DNA of 64,000 nt, from positions 1 through 64,000 of the IMG/VR virus record IMGVR_UViG_3300007523_000008. One strand, written 5' to 3'. The notes under the pieces are model-generated. The model saw nothing but the letters and a program-made list of their open reading frames with translations. It did not search any database and was not told where the DNA came from. Position numbers and translations under genes: made by a program. Below are positions 53,182-61,993 of this stretch, in pieces. Origin of the DNA: a virus. Numbering within the stretch: the first letter of the stretch is position 1; each line of letters starts with the position of its first letter.

Positions 53182-55130
53182 CGTGAAATCTTAAATGTAG
53201 TAGGACTGCTGAAAGTGTTTATAGAACCGCTGATTTCTGATCGGATTTCTACACGATAATATCTTTCTTGTGGGAGTCCTGTGGTGTCCAACATGAAATA
53301 GTTACCGTATCCATCTGAACTCAACTGCGTGTATGAATCAAATCCAACAATAATCTCCTCACTCTCAGAATCACGAATCGAGTAATAGCTTGAGTCTGGA
53401 AGCCGCATAGGCTCTGTATAATCTGATACGCGGTTGGTAAAAGTTTTAACCGGATATTGTGGGCGTCCTAGCACATTGATTCTAACGATTGCTCCGCTTT
53501 TGTATTCTTTGCTTGTGTGTGAAGATACAACCGACGGCTTGGATGTGTCAGCCAGAGTTAAGATACCGTCGGAGCCCGTCGGAGATAGAGAAACATCAGA
53601 CCACATCACATCTAAATGTGGTTGATAAATGGTGTTACTTTCTTTAGAGAAGAATCGGAGTTTTCCGTAATCATAGCTGCTCGATTCATCGCTGTGTAGA
53701 AGAATCATGCCATTGTTAGGTATCACACCATAAATCCACGCCATAACCATCCGGGTAACGTCCATGTAGATGTCAGAGGATTCGTAGTTAAATGACTGTA
53801 CGGCGCCGAAGCTTCCGGTTGTAAAGACGTAAGGGAAAGATAGTGTGCTAGGCACATCGGTCAAAATAGCCAGTTCATATGAACCACTCGAACCGAATGT
53901 CGGAACCGCCGATGAAGAAATAATACCTCCACTATTATATAGCCATTCCCCGGCTGGATTGTTTGAAAGATTTACGATTGATGTTCCAACAATCGAAGTT
54001 GTTAGTACAGAACTTGAAACATAAGAACCTGAGGAGTATTTAGCGTAAATATCAGTTCCGCCAACATTTGTTAAAACGTGTGGGTCGAGTGTAACAATTA
54101 AGCTTCCTGTCACATAACCTAAGGTAGAGGCTGATATCGGCGTCGGATTGGACATATACCCATCGATAAGTACATCGCCGAAAATTGCTGAAACTGATCC
54201 CGCTGAGTGATCATTTGGGACTATGGAACTAGAGACCGAATTTCCATCGATAGATAATTGAACCGAAATTGGCGTCGATGATGAATTTTCAGCCACGAGA
54301 GTTAGAGTTCTTGGAAATGAAGATCCACTTGGTGTATTGTAAGTGATACCACGCTCAATTGGAGTTGTTCCTGAGCCGGATAATGAGCTCACCAATATTC
54401 CTTCATCGTATAATTTCAAGGTAAAACTGGTCGGACTTACCGTGGGACCACTGTTCGTCGCTGTTAACGAAAAGAAAGTGGCCGTCGAACCAGAATATAA
54501 TTTGGCTTCTAAGGACGCAGAGTTATTGTTATCGAGTATGGCTCCTTGTAATGCTATATATTTAAAACGTATTGGAGACGCCGGGTCAGTACAATTTGGA
54601 AATGGGTTGTATGGGTTCGGGCTTACAAACGGTGGTTCGGCGTAGCCTGAGCCGGAAGCCAATGAACTGGACGAAATATGCCAAACCCCCCCACCGTCAC
54701 AGTTTGTCGAATAGGACGAGCTGACGATTGGGTTATACCACTTAACGCTTCCACTATCACTGTATTTCCAACTTGCTCCGTCTGCGGATGAAGCCCCATC
54801 GTACTTATACTGTGTTCCCATGTCCCAAGACTTTCCAACTGGGTATGCTGCTATATTGTACGACGTGGGAACTTGAGCGGATTCCGCTATCTTGAGAGCC
54901 AAATAGAATTGTGGGTCTGTAATATCGCCAGCGGAAAGTGAGCTGGAAATGTCGGTAAGATTAAAGTGTATTAATGTCCGTGATAGTACAGCGCCCTTTC
55001 CTCCCGAACAACTTGGGTTGCTAATTGTTTTTTCTACTTCGAGAATTTCATCCAAGCCCATGTTCTTTGCCAATAATGATGGGTGATTGGAGATAGTGGT
55101 GTCTTTTGTTGAATATAAAAAATAATGCAT
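53178..55130 (-). CDS. Virion protein with DNRLRE-like beta domain
   Basis: A 650-residue protein, Ser/Gly/Tyr-rich. Residues ~1-75 have MHYFLYSTKDTTISNHPSLLAKNMGLDEILEVEKT and SRTLIHFNLTDISSSLSAG. This is the pattern of DNRLRE domains (xxDxxIxxxxxxxNxGxxxxLxV...RxLIxFDLS), found in surface proteins. Middle repeats are Ig-like (SLTATNSGPTVSPTSFTLKLYDEG). Residues ~470-500 hold IYMDVTRMVMAWIYG and YDYGKLRFFSKESN, which belong to the same type of domain. A tail-surface or fibre-network protein is likely. The ATATTTATG motif lies ~25 nt upstream of its ATG. Confidence 0.72.
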   Translation of the reverse strand: MHYFLYSTKDTTISNHPSLLAKNMGLDEILEVEKTISNPSCSGGKGAVLSRTLIHFNLTDISSSLSAGDITDPQFYLALKIAESAQVPTSYNIAAYPVGKSWDMGTQYKYDGASSADGASWKYSDSGSVKWYNPIVSSSYSTNCDGGGVWHISSSSLASGSGYAEPPFVSPNPYNPFPNCTDPASPIRFKYIALQGAILDNNNSASLEAKLYSGSTATFFSLTATNSGPTVSPTSFTLKLYDEGILVSSLSGSGTTPIERGITYNTPSGSSFPRTLTLVAENSSSTPISVQLSIDGNSVSSSIVPNDHSAGSVSAIFGDVLIDGYMSNPTPISASTLGYVTGSLIVTLDPHVLTNVGGTDIYAKYSSGSYVSSSVLTTSIVGTSIVNLSNNPAGEWLYNSGGIISSSAVPTFGSSGSYELAILTDVPSTLSFPYVFTTGSFGAVQSFNYESSDIYMDVTRMVMAWIYGVIPNNGMILLHSDESSSYDYGKLRFFSKESNTIYQPHLDVMWSDVSLSPTGSDGILTLADTSKPSVVSSHTSKEYKSGAIVRINVLGRPQYPVKTFTNRVSDYTEPMRLPDSSYYSIRDSESEEIIVGFDSYTQLSSDGYGNYFMLDTTGLPQERYYRVEIRSEISGSINTFSSPTTFKISR

Positions 55131-55152
55131 ATCGGTACAGTCAGTTTCCTAC

Positions 55153-55162
55153 GCATAAATAT
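55153..55162 (-). promoter_or_regulatory. ATATTTATG motif upstream of the 650-residue gene
   Basis: The coding strand reads TATATTTATGCGTAGGAAACTG in the 71-nt gap after the gp6 gene; TAGGAAA could be the ribosome site. Confidence 0.4.
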
Positions 55163-55201
55163 AATATGGTGCGACTATTTCTCCGTTATATATACCGAAG
55201 A

Positions 55202-57091
55202 TTACAAACACTTGCCAACAATATCTTTTGTTGGAAATCTCACCTCAAAGACACATGGGTCTATTGAGGGATATACGACCTTATTGGCGGTAGCTTGTGT
55301 AATGTCATATTCATATGGCGAATAATCACCATCACGAGCGGTCAGATTCTTCAATTTTACGGAAGAAACACTCTGGACGCCATCCACTTTAGCAATTTCT
55401 AATTCTAACCGGCTTAAATTAATTGGTTGGCTGAACTGCATGTTATCGACAGCGAGATAGTTCTTAACAGTTTCTATACAGTTAGAAAGTACATCTCGCT
55501 TGTTATAATTCTTATAAGCTACGATTGAAAAATCAACTCCGATATTGATGATGAATCCGTCCAATAGATTGATACTATCTGTCAACATACGATAACGGTT
55601 AAGATAATTACGAAGATTGTTCCTCAGCGCTGGACTTGTTCCGATGAGGCGGCCGTTGCTGTCGGATGAAAGTAAATACAGATTGATAGCAAATGGATTA
55701 TTTTCAGACGCGGTGGACGAATCCAAACTATTTTCTGTGGCAACGTGTGCCTTTGCGATAGAACCATACTTTGGCGACATGGAATATGTTCTAACAACAT
55801 AATCTTGTCCGGTAACCGCGCGATTTTGTGCGGAGAAGTTAGCCAAGGCGTTGTTTTTTATCTCATCGTTGGTCTCAGCGCCCTTACCACCAACTGCCGG
55901 GGTTGGGTTATTTACTTTCAAGGAACTCCGTATTAAGTCAGTGACACGTTTATCGTTCACTCCAAGATCCGTGATGTCACCAAAATAATCTGCGCTCCCA
56001 ACGTTTGTTATCGAATTAGCGTTGACATTACTCTGTGTTCCTCCACCGACAATGTATCTGATAGTTAAGGTTGTATTACTTGGAGCTTGACCGTATGCCT
56101 TGGATTTTAAAAAATTAGATGGGTCGTAAGACACGCTGTTATTTCTGAATACGCCAGCTTGGGAAAGAACCTTATTACTCGGTACGATCAGCTCATCATC
56201 CTCAGAATTTACTCCGGAGCCAAATTCTATAAATGTTGTGTTAGTATCTGAGACCCCGGTTACAAAACGTCTCGACGTTTTTAAAAATTTCATAATAAAC
56301 GGAACAGTGTCGCGGTATTGATAAAATTCAGAATCGTTCTTATAAACATTTTCACTATCCACCGTCACTAAATCTTGAGCCAGATAATCTGTTTCATACC
56401 AACGGTTTCCGTCAGTGTCATATACATCCATCACCTCCACCACGTCGGTTTCCTCTAAGACAATTTTATAAAACGATGTTGGATTCCCAACTTCGAAAGT
56501 CTTTGTAATAATGTTTCCAGCAGACGCATCGACAGATTTCTTCAATACATAAAAATCGGGCTGACCGCTAGCATTTCGTTGGAACACGGAAATCTCCAAA
56601 GGATTATTTTTCGTGTCCACGGTAAAGTCTACCGGATCATTTGTGACAAAATTCACTCCACTGTCACTCACTGTAACCATGCCGGGTTTAATTATTTGAG
56701 CGTACTGTAGGTCTGGAGAATATGAACCATCATTATTAAGTTTAGAAGGGACAAGTTGATAAACATCCAATGTGGTTATAGAGGGCGTGGTTGCCTTTAT
56801 ACGATATCCCAGATGCCTTGACAACAGTATAATGTTTTTACGTTCATCAGCAATGAGCAGTAGTGATTCTTTAAACTGATAATCCGTGTAATAGGATAGG
56901 ATGTCACCTACGTACGCTGACATTTCAATGAACATCATTCCCACCGATGCATCGCTGAAATCTTTGTAGGTCTCTGGGTAATAAACCTTAGCAAAATCCA
57001 CTAGAGTTTGCTTCAATTGCCCGAAGTCTCGGCTGAGATACTTGATATCCTTTTTTCCTGGTTTAAAAGACTTTTGTGTATCTAAAATCAT
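55202..57091 (-). CDS. 6: Baseplate wedge protein gp6 (baseplate J-like)
   Basis: A 629-residue protein (T4 gp6 has 660). MILDTQKSFKPGKKDIKYLSRDFGQLKQTLVDFAKVYYPETYKDFSDASVGMMFIEMSAYVGDILSYYTD is the signature N-terminus of gp6-type wedges. KSKAYGQAPSNTTLTIRYIVGGG and NFSAQNRAVTGQDYVVRTYSMSPKYG follow the baseplate-J pattern, with the C-terminal NYLAVDNMQFSQPINLSRLELEIAKVDGV. In T4 gp6 dimers form the iris ring around the hub and trigger sheath contraction. It overlaps gp25 by four bases, and T4 also has gp25 next to gp6. Confidence 0.92.
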   Translation of the reverse strand: MILDTQKSFKPGKKDIKYLSRDFGQLKQTLVDFAKVYYPETYKDFSDASVGMMFIEMSAYVGDILSYYTDYQFKESLLLIADERKNIILLSRHLGYRIKATTPSITTLDVYQLVPSKLNNDGSYSPDLQYAQIIKPGMVTVSDSGVNFVTNDPVDFTVDTKNNPLEISVFQRNASGQPDFYVLKKSVDASAGNIITKTFEVGNPTSFYKIVLEETDVVEVMDVYDTDGNRWYETDYLAQDLVTVDSENVYKNDSEFYQYRDTVPFIMKFLKTSRRFVTGVSDTNTTFIEFGSGVNSEDDELIVPSNKVLSQAGVFRNNSVSYDPSNFLKSKAYGQAPSNTTLTIRYIVGGGTQSNVNANSITNVGSADYFGDITDLGVNDKRVTDLIRSSLKVNNPTPAVGGKGAETNDEIKNNALANFSAQNRAVTGQDYVVRTYSMSPKYGSIAKAHVATENSLDSSTASENNPFAINLYLLSSDSNGRLIGTSPALRNNLRNYLNRYRMLTDSINLLDGFIINIGVDFSIVAYKNYNKRDVLSNCIETVKNYLAVDNMQFSQPINLSRLELEIAKVDGVQSVSSVKLKNLTARDGDYSPYEYDITQATANKVVYPSIDPCVFEVRFPTKDIVGKCL

Positions 57092-57495
57092 ACGGCTGGG
57101 TAATTGATGGAAATTTTTGTTGTCTGTAAATCAGTCACACCGAGGCTTTCAATTGTAAAATTGATACTGATATCTACTCTATAAATATCTCGGTTGGCCA
57201 AAGATGAATCAATTATTATATCATTCACTTCTATATATGGCATCCATTTTTGAATATCCCGTTTAATGATACTTGTCAATATCGGGGTCAAGTCATCGTT
57301 GTTGAACTCAAATACAGCGTTGTATATATCTGAGCCAAATGAACTCATCCGCCTTTCACCTTTTTTTGTTCTGAAAAGGGTCATTAAATTAACATTTACT
57401 TGGTCAACGATGTCATATGTTTGCTCAAAGTAACCCGACTCTCCCCTTCTAATTGGGAGATTTATTCCATATGGTTGTGTTAACGACAGTGGCAT
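57088..57495 (-). CDS. 25: Baseplate wedge protein gp25
   Basis: A 135-residue protein (T4 gp25 has 132). LPIRRGESGYFEQTYDIVDQVNVNLMTLFRTKKGERRMSSFGSDIY carries the family signature: a helix before LLxTxxGERxMxPxFGxxL. The C-terminal half (PILTSIIKRDIQKWMPYIEVNDIII) matches the rest. gp25 is the core wedge subunit that starts sheath polymerisation; it is conserved in contractile injection systems. Coupled to gp6. Confidence 0.93.
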   Translation of the reverse strand: MPLSLTQPYGINLPIRRGESGYFEQTYDIVDQVNVNLMTLFRTKKGERRMSSFGSDIYNAVFEFNNDDLTPILTSIIKRDIQKWMPYIEVNDIIIDSSLANRDIYRVDISINFTIESLGVTDLQTTKISINYPAV

Positions 57496-57498
57496 GGA

Positions 57499-57960
57499 TT
57501 ATGGTCGGTAATTCCTCTTCGCTTTCTCATCAGCCGCCCTCAATACAGACCTATAATCTCTCGTCAGAGCTTTAGCAACTGCCGCCAAGTCTTTATTTTC
57601 ATTCAAGGCCTCCCTCGATATATTAGTTGGGAATGTGGGTGGTACTGGTACATCCTCAGTCATCATTTCTGCGCCAAAGTCAGGAACAGTAGTACCTAAT
57701 TCTTGAGGAACTCCACCTGCGGTTTCATTTAAAATCTTGTTGAGTATTGGGTCGGTAGAATACTGCTTCAGTTCCTTCACCGGCTTCGCTTCGTACGGAC
57801 TCCTAGCCGCGGCCGGGCGTCTTTTTTCCGTCAATGTCGGAATTTCACTACGGCCTTGCAGTGACTCTAGTAACGCTTCGCGCACTAATTCTGGCCCGAG
57901 ATTTTTCAGTTCACTTCTTACGATTTCTCGAATAATGTTTGATAGTTCTGTTTTGTTCAT
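57499..57960 (-). CDS. Unrecognised protein with IIREIV N-terminal motif
   Basis: A 153-residue protein just upstream of gp25. The N-terminus MNKTELSNIIREIVRSELKNLGPELVREALLESL is the shared amphipathic helix type, here in the baseplate block. A Pro/Arg-rich middle follows (EKRRPAAARSPYEAKPVKEL), and then helix KDLAAVAKALTRDYRSVLRAADEKAKRNY. AGAAGGAC is a fair ribosome site. Function unknown. Confidence 0.7.
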   Translation of the reverse strand: MNKTELSNIIREIVRSELKNLGPELVREALLESLQGRSEIPTLTEKRRPAAARSPYEAKPVKELKQYSTDPILNKILNETAGGVPQELGTTVPDFGAEMMTEDVPVPPTFPTNISREALNENKDLAAVAKALTRDYRSVLRAADEKAKRNYRP

Positions 57961-57971
57961 ATATACGTCCT

Positions 57972-57982
57972 TCTATAAATAT
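57972..57982 (-). promoter_or_regulatory. ATATTTATA motif before the IIREIV protein
   Basis: The coding strand reads TTATATTTATAGAAGGACGTATATATG: motif, then ribosome site AAGGAC, then start, a compact promoter-like layout. Confidence 0.45.
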
Positions 57983-58005
57983 AATGTATGGTTGATTATT
58001 TTGTT

Positions 58006-58830
58006 TTATACGATATTGTCGGGCAACTTTGGTTTTGGTATCGAGACCTGTGGTATCGTTGGAACCTTCACATTCGAAGTTATACCAACTACCTGCGATT
58101 TCACGTCACCAACAACATTTGTAACCTGTGATGTAGCATCAGAAACTTGTTGTTTTAAGTCAGATGTAATGCTAGATATATCCGGTAATTTTGGTAATTT
58201 CGGTAGACTGGGGAGACTAGGAAATTTTGGTAACTTGGGTAAAGATGGTAAAGTTGGAAACGGTATGGAAGGAATTTTCGGAATTTTAAATGGAATTACT
58301 GGTATTTTTATCAACGGAAATGCTAGAGCCGGAAAAGCGATTGAAGGGAGAGTAAACTTGGGGATCTTAAAACTCTCCAATTTCTTCGTCACCGCGGATA
58401 TAGCACTATCAAGTGGAGCTGTGGCGCCAGCAACAATTCCCTCAATACCTTTAGCGACGTTATCGATTTTAGCGGAGGCTGAATCTGTCACACCTGTTAG
58501 CTTATCTGTTACTCCAGCAGTGGCGGCCGAGACCTTATCACCAACCGCTGATACCTTTGCTGTAGCAGTTGTTACCACGGTGGTGGCTGAGGTTGAGGCG
58601 GTTGTAACTTTGTCTGTTACTCCAGAAATATTTGCCGAGACATTGTTTGTGGCGGTTGTTGTCGTAGAGCTTACTTTCTTTGCAGCCGCTACCACTTCTT
58701 CACGCTTTTGATCGGCTGGTAGTAACCAGTCGTTTGACTTTGCTGCAGCAGCGGCCTTTTCCGCGTTAGTTTTTGTTTGGTCCGTCGTGGTCCACGCTGA
58801 AACAGCTGAATTTACTTTTAGTTCTGGCAT
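58006..58830 (-). CDS. Ala/Ser-helical protein with Leu-Pro repeat segment
   Basis: 274 residues from the ATG at 58830, two bases after the upstream stop. Residues ~50-130 are apolipoprotein-like Ala/Ser/Val/Thr/Lys helices (VSAATAGVTDKLTGVTDSAS). Residues ~145-215 are a Pro-every-third-or-fourth run (FPTLPSLPKLPKFPSLPSLP), an extended polyproline-type segment. Residues ~215-255 again are helix (DLKQQVSDATSQVTNVVGDV). It follows the gp5-like gene. It may be a flexible baseplate hub or tail-lumen protein; there is no family call. Confidence 0.7.
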   Translation of the reverse strand: MPELKVNSAVSAWTTTDQTKTNAEKAAAAAKSNDWLLPADQKREEVVAAAKKVSSTTTTATNNVSANISGVTDKVTTASTSATTVVTTATAKVSAVGDKVSAATAGVTDKLTGVTDSASAKIDNVAKGIEGIVAGATAPLDSAISAVTKKLESFKIPKFTLPSIAFPALAFPLIKIPVIPFKIPKIPSIPFPTLPSLPKLPKFPSLPSLPKLPKLPDISSITSDLKQQVSDATSQVTNVVGDVKSQVVGITSNVKVPTIPQVSIPKPKLPDNIV

Positions 58831-58831
58831 A

Positions 58832-60376
58832 TTACTTTCCATCCTTTCCCGGTGCCCCACCGGCGCCGACGGTAAATACTCTCTTACTCATAATTCTTGG
58901 AAGCGTATCTCGTAACTCTTCAAGCTTTTCTCTGAGGTCTACAAGCGCGTCTATTTGGGCTGTAATCATGTCGGCTGATGTTTCAGCTGTTGTTCCTGTG
59001 TTTCCAGCCTCCGATATATGAGTATGGCTTCTCAAGGATTGTGCAAGTGCAATCTGCATATCAATTCCCGTTATCATGAAATTGCACATTGCGAACAACC
59101 ACAAGGATGTTGTCCTACCCAATAATATCGGTTCATTTTCTTCGTTAAATTCTCCCAAGAATAACTTTGGAGCGTTCAAGGACATAACCATATTAGAGGT
59201 CAATATTAACTCCTTCAAAGCATCAACTGTATATCTGTCTTCCGTGGTAGAAACCATTTGTTTTTTTGAGTCAACCGTAAATTCGTCGTCGGTCACTATA
59301 GCAAATCTTTTCTTAGAATAGTGGAAAGATTCACCAGCCTTAGAAGAGAAAATTAGTCTGTCGCTGTTTATTACAATTTGGTCGCCGGATAATTCTGGGG
59401 TTTTATAGTCAGTCTTCTTTTTTGGTAAAAATATAGACTGTTCATTTTCTTTTCCCTTTTGAAATAAATTCATTTCAATCGTTGGAAAAAATTTTGTTAT
59501 AGTTTTTCCCGACGTAAATTGTATAGACGATCCATCTTTATTTATATCTTCGAGAGTATAGCCCTTATTAAATTTTCCCGGATTTCCATCCATACTCTCC
59601 ACAGCAGGTTGCCTATTTCGGATAAATATCATTGGATTTCCACCACCATCGTAATAATCATTTAATCCGGAATCATTCTCTCTGATATCATCGTAGGCGC
59701 CGAATCGAATTGAAGATCCAAACCGCGATTCTATAACCGTGTCGCCTTCAAATCTTCTTATCGCGCGAATTCTGTGGTTGTATTTAAAATACCTGCCCAA
59801 TGCTCCCATATTAACATCCTCAACCTTATTGGCCGCTAACTCAGATGTTGGTCCTTCGAATTTTTTATCTGAATTTTCCTCGGTATTCCCTATGGTTAAT
59901 CCATACACTCTTTCAATGTTTATATCCGCATTGGCGTTTAACATTGAGTTAATGTTTATCTTACGGGTATAGTAATATGCATCAAGATATTTTACAACAG
60001 CTACAACTTCATTAACCAGTGGAAATTCAGTTAAACCTGTGTTTTCTAATGGATACGCCCAACCAAGCAACTCTTTGTCGGCGCCGGTCTGACTGTACAA
60101 CATTCGTACTTTAACTCGACCTATCCAAGAGAAATCTGGGTCAGTGAACTCCGGAGAAGAACCATCAGCGTTGGGTGGATAAGTGTCAACATCCAACGTT
60201 TTCCCTTTGAAGCTCGGATGGGATTCGTCAAGGATTACATCAAGAACTACAGCGGGCTCAAATTCGTAGAATAAAGAAAGCTCAGGCTTTCTATCCATTC
60301 CAGCACGACGTGACATAAGATAGTCATCTTGTTTAGCCACACTCTCATTTCGTCGTTGTATCTTTACGTAAGACAT
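58832..60376 (-). CDS. gp5-like baseplate hub / spike protein with OB-fold
   Basis: A 514-residue protein. Residues ~90-160 have FSWIGRVKVRMLYSQTGADKELLGWAYPLENTGLTEFPLVNEVVAVVKYL, the OB-fold pattern of T4 gp5 and VgrG-like spikes (xGRVxVR...P...vG..V). The chain then has DNIRENDSG-like and FIRNRQ segments and a hydrophilic repeat region (QIVINSDRLIFSSKAGESFHYSKKRFAIVTDDEFTVDSKKQ), which can build a beta-prism spike. The Gly/Ala-rich end GAGGAPGKDGK is unlike T4. No lysozyme domain is visible, unlike T4 gp5. The position with gp25 and gp6 fits a hub gene. Confidence 0.65.
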   Translation of the reverse strand: MSYVKIQRRNESVAKQDDYLMSRRAGMDRKPELSLFYEFEPAVVLDVILDESHPSFKGKTLDVDTYPPNADGSSPEFTDPDFSWIGRVKVRMLYSQTGADKELLGWAYPLENTGLTEFPLVNEVVAVVKYLDAYYYTRKININSMLNANADINIERVYGLTIGNTEENSDKKFEGPTSELAANKVEDVNMGALGRYFKYNHRIRAIRRFEGDTVIESRFGSSIRFGAYDDIRENDSGLNDYYDGGGNPMIFIRNRQPAVESMDGNPGKFNKGYTLEDINKDGSSIQFTSGKTITKFFPTIEMNLFQKGKENEQSIFLPKKKTDYKTPELSGDQIVINSDRLIFSSKAGESFHYSKKRFAIVTDDEFTVDSKKQMVSTTEDRYTVDALKELILTSNMVMSLNAPKLFLGEFNEENEPILLGRTTSLWLFAMCNFMITGIDMQIALAQSLRSHTHISEAGNTGTTAETSADMITAQIDALVDLREKLEELRDTLPRIMSKRVFTVGAGGAPGKDGK

Positions 60377-60798
60377 TAGGCAGAATCCTTTTTAATCTTT
60401 TCTTTAATATCTTTTATTTTAGTAGAGTGGTCAGGAACTTTCGACTCCATCTCCTTGACAGCTTCCTCAACAGATTCCATCAATTGTTTTTTCTCATCCT
60501 CAGTTAGCGTAAGACCGCCAGCGGAATCCTCGCCCGCAGCCTTTCCACTGATGATACGTTGTATAATGGCGGCTAACTTTACCAGTTGGTCGTCATTTTT
60601 TATACTGACGTCGTAATAATCTTTCAACAGTGGAATGACCATAACAGCCTCTGGAATGGTTTTAATCATTCCACGAAGGTCTGATATTAGGATATCGACC
60701 TGATTACGCTTGTCTTCGGAATTCGTCACAATATCCTTACACAACGATGCGAAGGACTTGCCTTTATACAATTCAAAATCTACACTTTCTTTACTCAT
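60376..60798 (-). CDS. Small helical protein between sigma factor and baseplate hub
   Basis: A 140-residue, fully helical protein: FELYKGKSFASLCKDIVTNSEDKRNQVDILISDLRGMIKTIPEAVMVIPLLKDYYDVSIKNDDQLVKLAAIIQRI. This string is one I have seen in uncharacterised proteins of marine T4-like phages. The C-terminal tail is Glu/Lys-rich. It overlaps the hub start by one base. A chaperone or assembly role is possible, but unknown. Confidence 0.75.
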   Translation of the reverse strand: MSKESVDFELYKGKSFASLCKDIVTNSEDKRNQVDILISDLRGMIKTIPEAVMVIPLLKDYYDVSIKNDDQLVKLAAIIQRIISGKAAGEDSAGGLTLTEDEKKQLMESVEEAVKEMESKVPDHSTKIKDIKEKIKKDSA

Positions 60799-60827
60799 AT
60801 GTATAATTATTAGTCAGGCCGACTAAT

Positions 60828-61739
60828 TTATGAGTCCATTTTAATCGATCCGGTGGTCAAATACTCTTCTAGGATGAGTGCCTGAGCATCCTTCATGCGA
60901 TTTATGACCTTGGTAATATGTTGAGTTTGACAGTCGGCGATTTCTCTGATGTAAAGATATAATGCTTTTTTATTGAATACATCAATACGCTCCGCGTTTC
61001 TAAAAATTTCAATTACACCATTGGCTATCTGTAAATCTCTTTCCTTATTGAAATATTTTCCTACATTTTTATCCCAAAATTTTACCATTAGTTTTATGAA
61101 CTCCCGCGTTTCATTCTCACGTTTCTGGTGTTCTGGTTCAACTAAGAATTCACCAATCTCTCCGGGTTGTTCACTGATGGTGGTGTGTTTCTTAAAGCGT
61201 CGGTAGTTATTGTTGTTCTCCAAAATGAACCAATGTTTGGCTACAATTGAAAAATAACTGAAGGCCTTACCTTTTTCGCGTTCATACTTCTCCATATTAG
61301 CCACCATATGAGAGACAGCTTCTTCTTGAACCTTCAATGGGCTAACTTCATTGTAGCTGAATTTGAAAGTATTGAATATGTTTTCAGCAATTTTTTCGAA
61401 AGCATATCGTATACGTTCATTGTAAATTGTATTTTTCTCACGAGCATCGTGAGTTTGATTGTATTCTACAATTGCATTTTCTGTCTCTTTGGTAAAATAC
61501 ATAATTGCACCAGTTCCTCTTTTTACTCTAGCGGTCTTTTCGGCTGGTCTTGTCTCTACGAGAGCTGATCTCGCTACAACGATTGGTTTAGATTTTACAA
61601 CGATTGGTTTAGATTTTACAACCTTAACACTCTTTTCAACTTTTTTTGGTTTTTTTAGTTTTTTTGTCAATACCTTAGTGAGAGGCCTTTTTACTTTGTT
61701 TTTCTTTTTCGTCCTCTTTGGGGCAAGTGTTTTTGGCAT
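60828..61739 (-). CDS. 55: Late-transcription sigma factor (gp55-like) with Lys-rich N-terminal tail
   Basis: A 303-residue protein. Residues ~100-280 fit gp55-type sigma factors: IRYAFEKIAENIFNTFKFSYNE, VQEEAVSHMVANMEKYEREKGKAFSYFSIVAKHWFILENNNNYRRFKK (T4: [42 protein letters not shown]), then a helical end. gp55 replaces host sigma to direct RNA polymerase to late TATAAATA-type promoters, with the sliding clamp. The first ~75 residues are unlike T4 gp55 (185 residues): extremely Lys-rich with two VVKSKPI copies. It heads the late structural block here. Confidence 0.85.
   Translation of the reverse strand: MPKTLAPKRTKKKNKVKRPLTKVLTKKLKKPKKVEKSVKVVKSKPIVVKSKPIVVARSALVETRPAEKTARVKRGTGAIMYFTKETENAIVEYNQTHDAREKNTIYNERIRYAFEKIAENIFNTFKFSYNEVSPLKVQEEAVSHMVANMEKYEREKGKAFSYFSIVAKHWFILENNNNYRRFKKHTTISEQPGEIGEFLVEPEHQKRENETREFIKLMVKFWDKNVGKYFNKERDLQIANGVIEIFRNAERIDVFNKKALYLYIREIADCQTQHITKVINRMKDAQALILEEYLTTGSIKMDS
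61576..61617. repeat. Tandem 21-bp repeat inside the sigma factor tail
   Basis: Two exact copies of ACAACGATTGGTTTAGATTTT, in frame, duplicating seven residues (KSKPIVV) in the basic tail. Confidence 0.85.
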
Positions 61740-61741
61740 AA

Positions 61742-61993
61742 TTATTTTACCTTCTGGTTAAACTCATCGGATATTCTTAAAAGTTCTGAAAATACAAATC
61801 CTACATCATCGTCTTTTTCGAAGATGTTTCTTTCGTCGACCTGTTTTAATCTTACATAGGTATTCTGAATCTCGTCACCGAAGTGTTGAACCCACTCCTC
61901 ATACACTTCCAATTTACGTGTCTGATTAATGACTAGGTAAGTTAAAACTGCCACCGCCATCACTAAAATTCCAATTATAATATACTCAATCAT
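61742..61993 (-). CDS. Small membrane-anchored protein
   Basis: 83 residues with one N-terminal membrane segment (IEYIIIGILVMAVAVLTYLVI), then a helix with acidic bias (QNTYVRLKQVDERNIFEKDDD). Overlaps the next upstream gene by 8 nt and lies 2 nt before the sigma gene. Function unknown; an inner-membrane or virion membrane role is possible. Confidence 0.7.
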   Translation of the reverse strand: MIEYIIIGILVMAVAVLTYLVINQTRKLEVYEEWVQHFGDEIQNTYVRLKQVDERNIFEKDDDVGFVFSELLRISDEFNQKVK

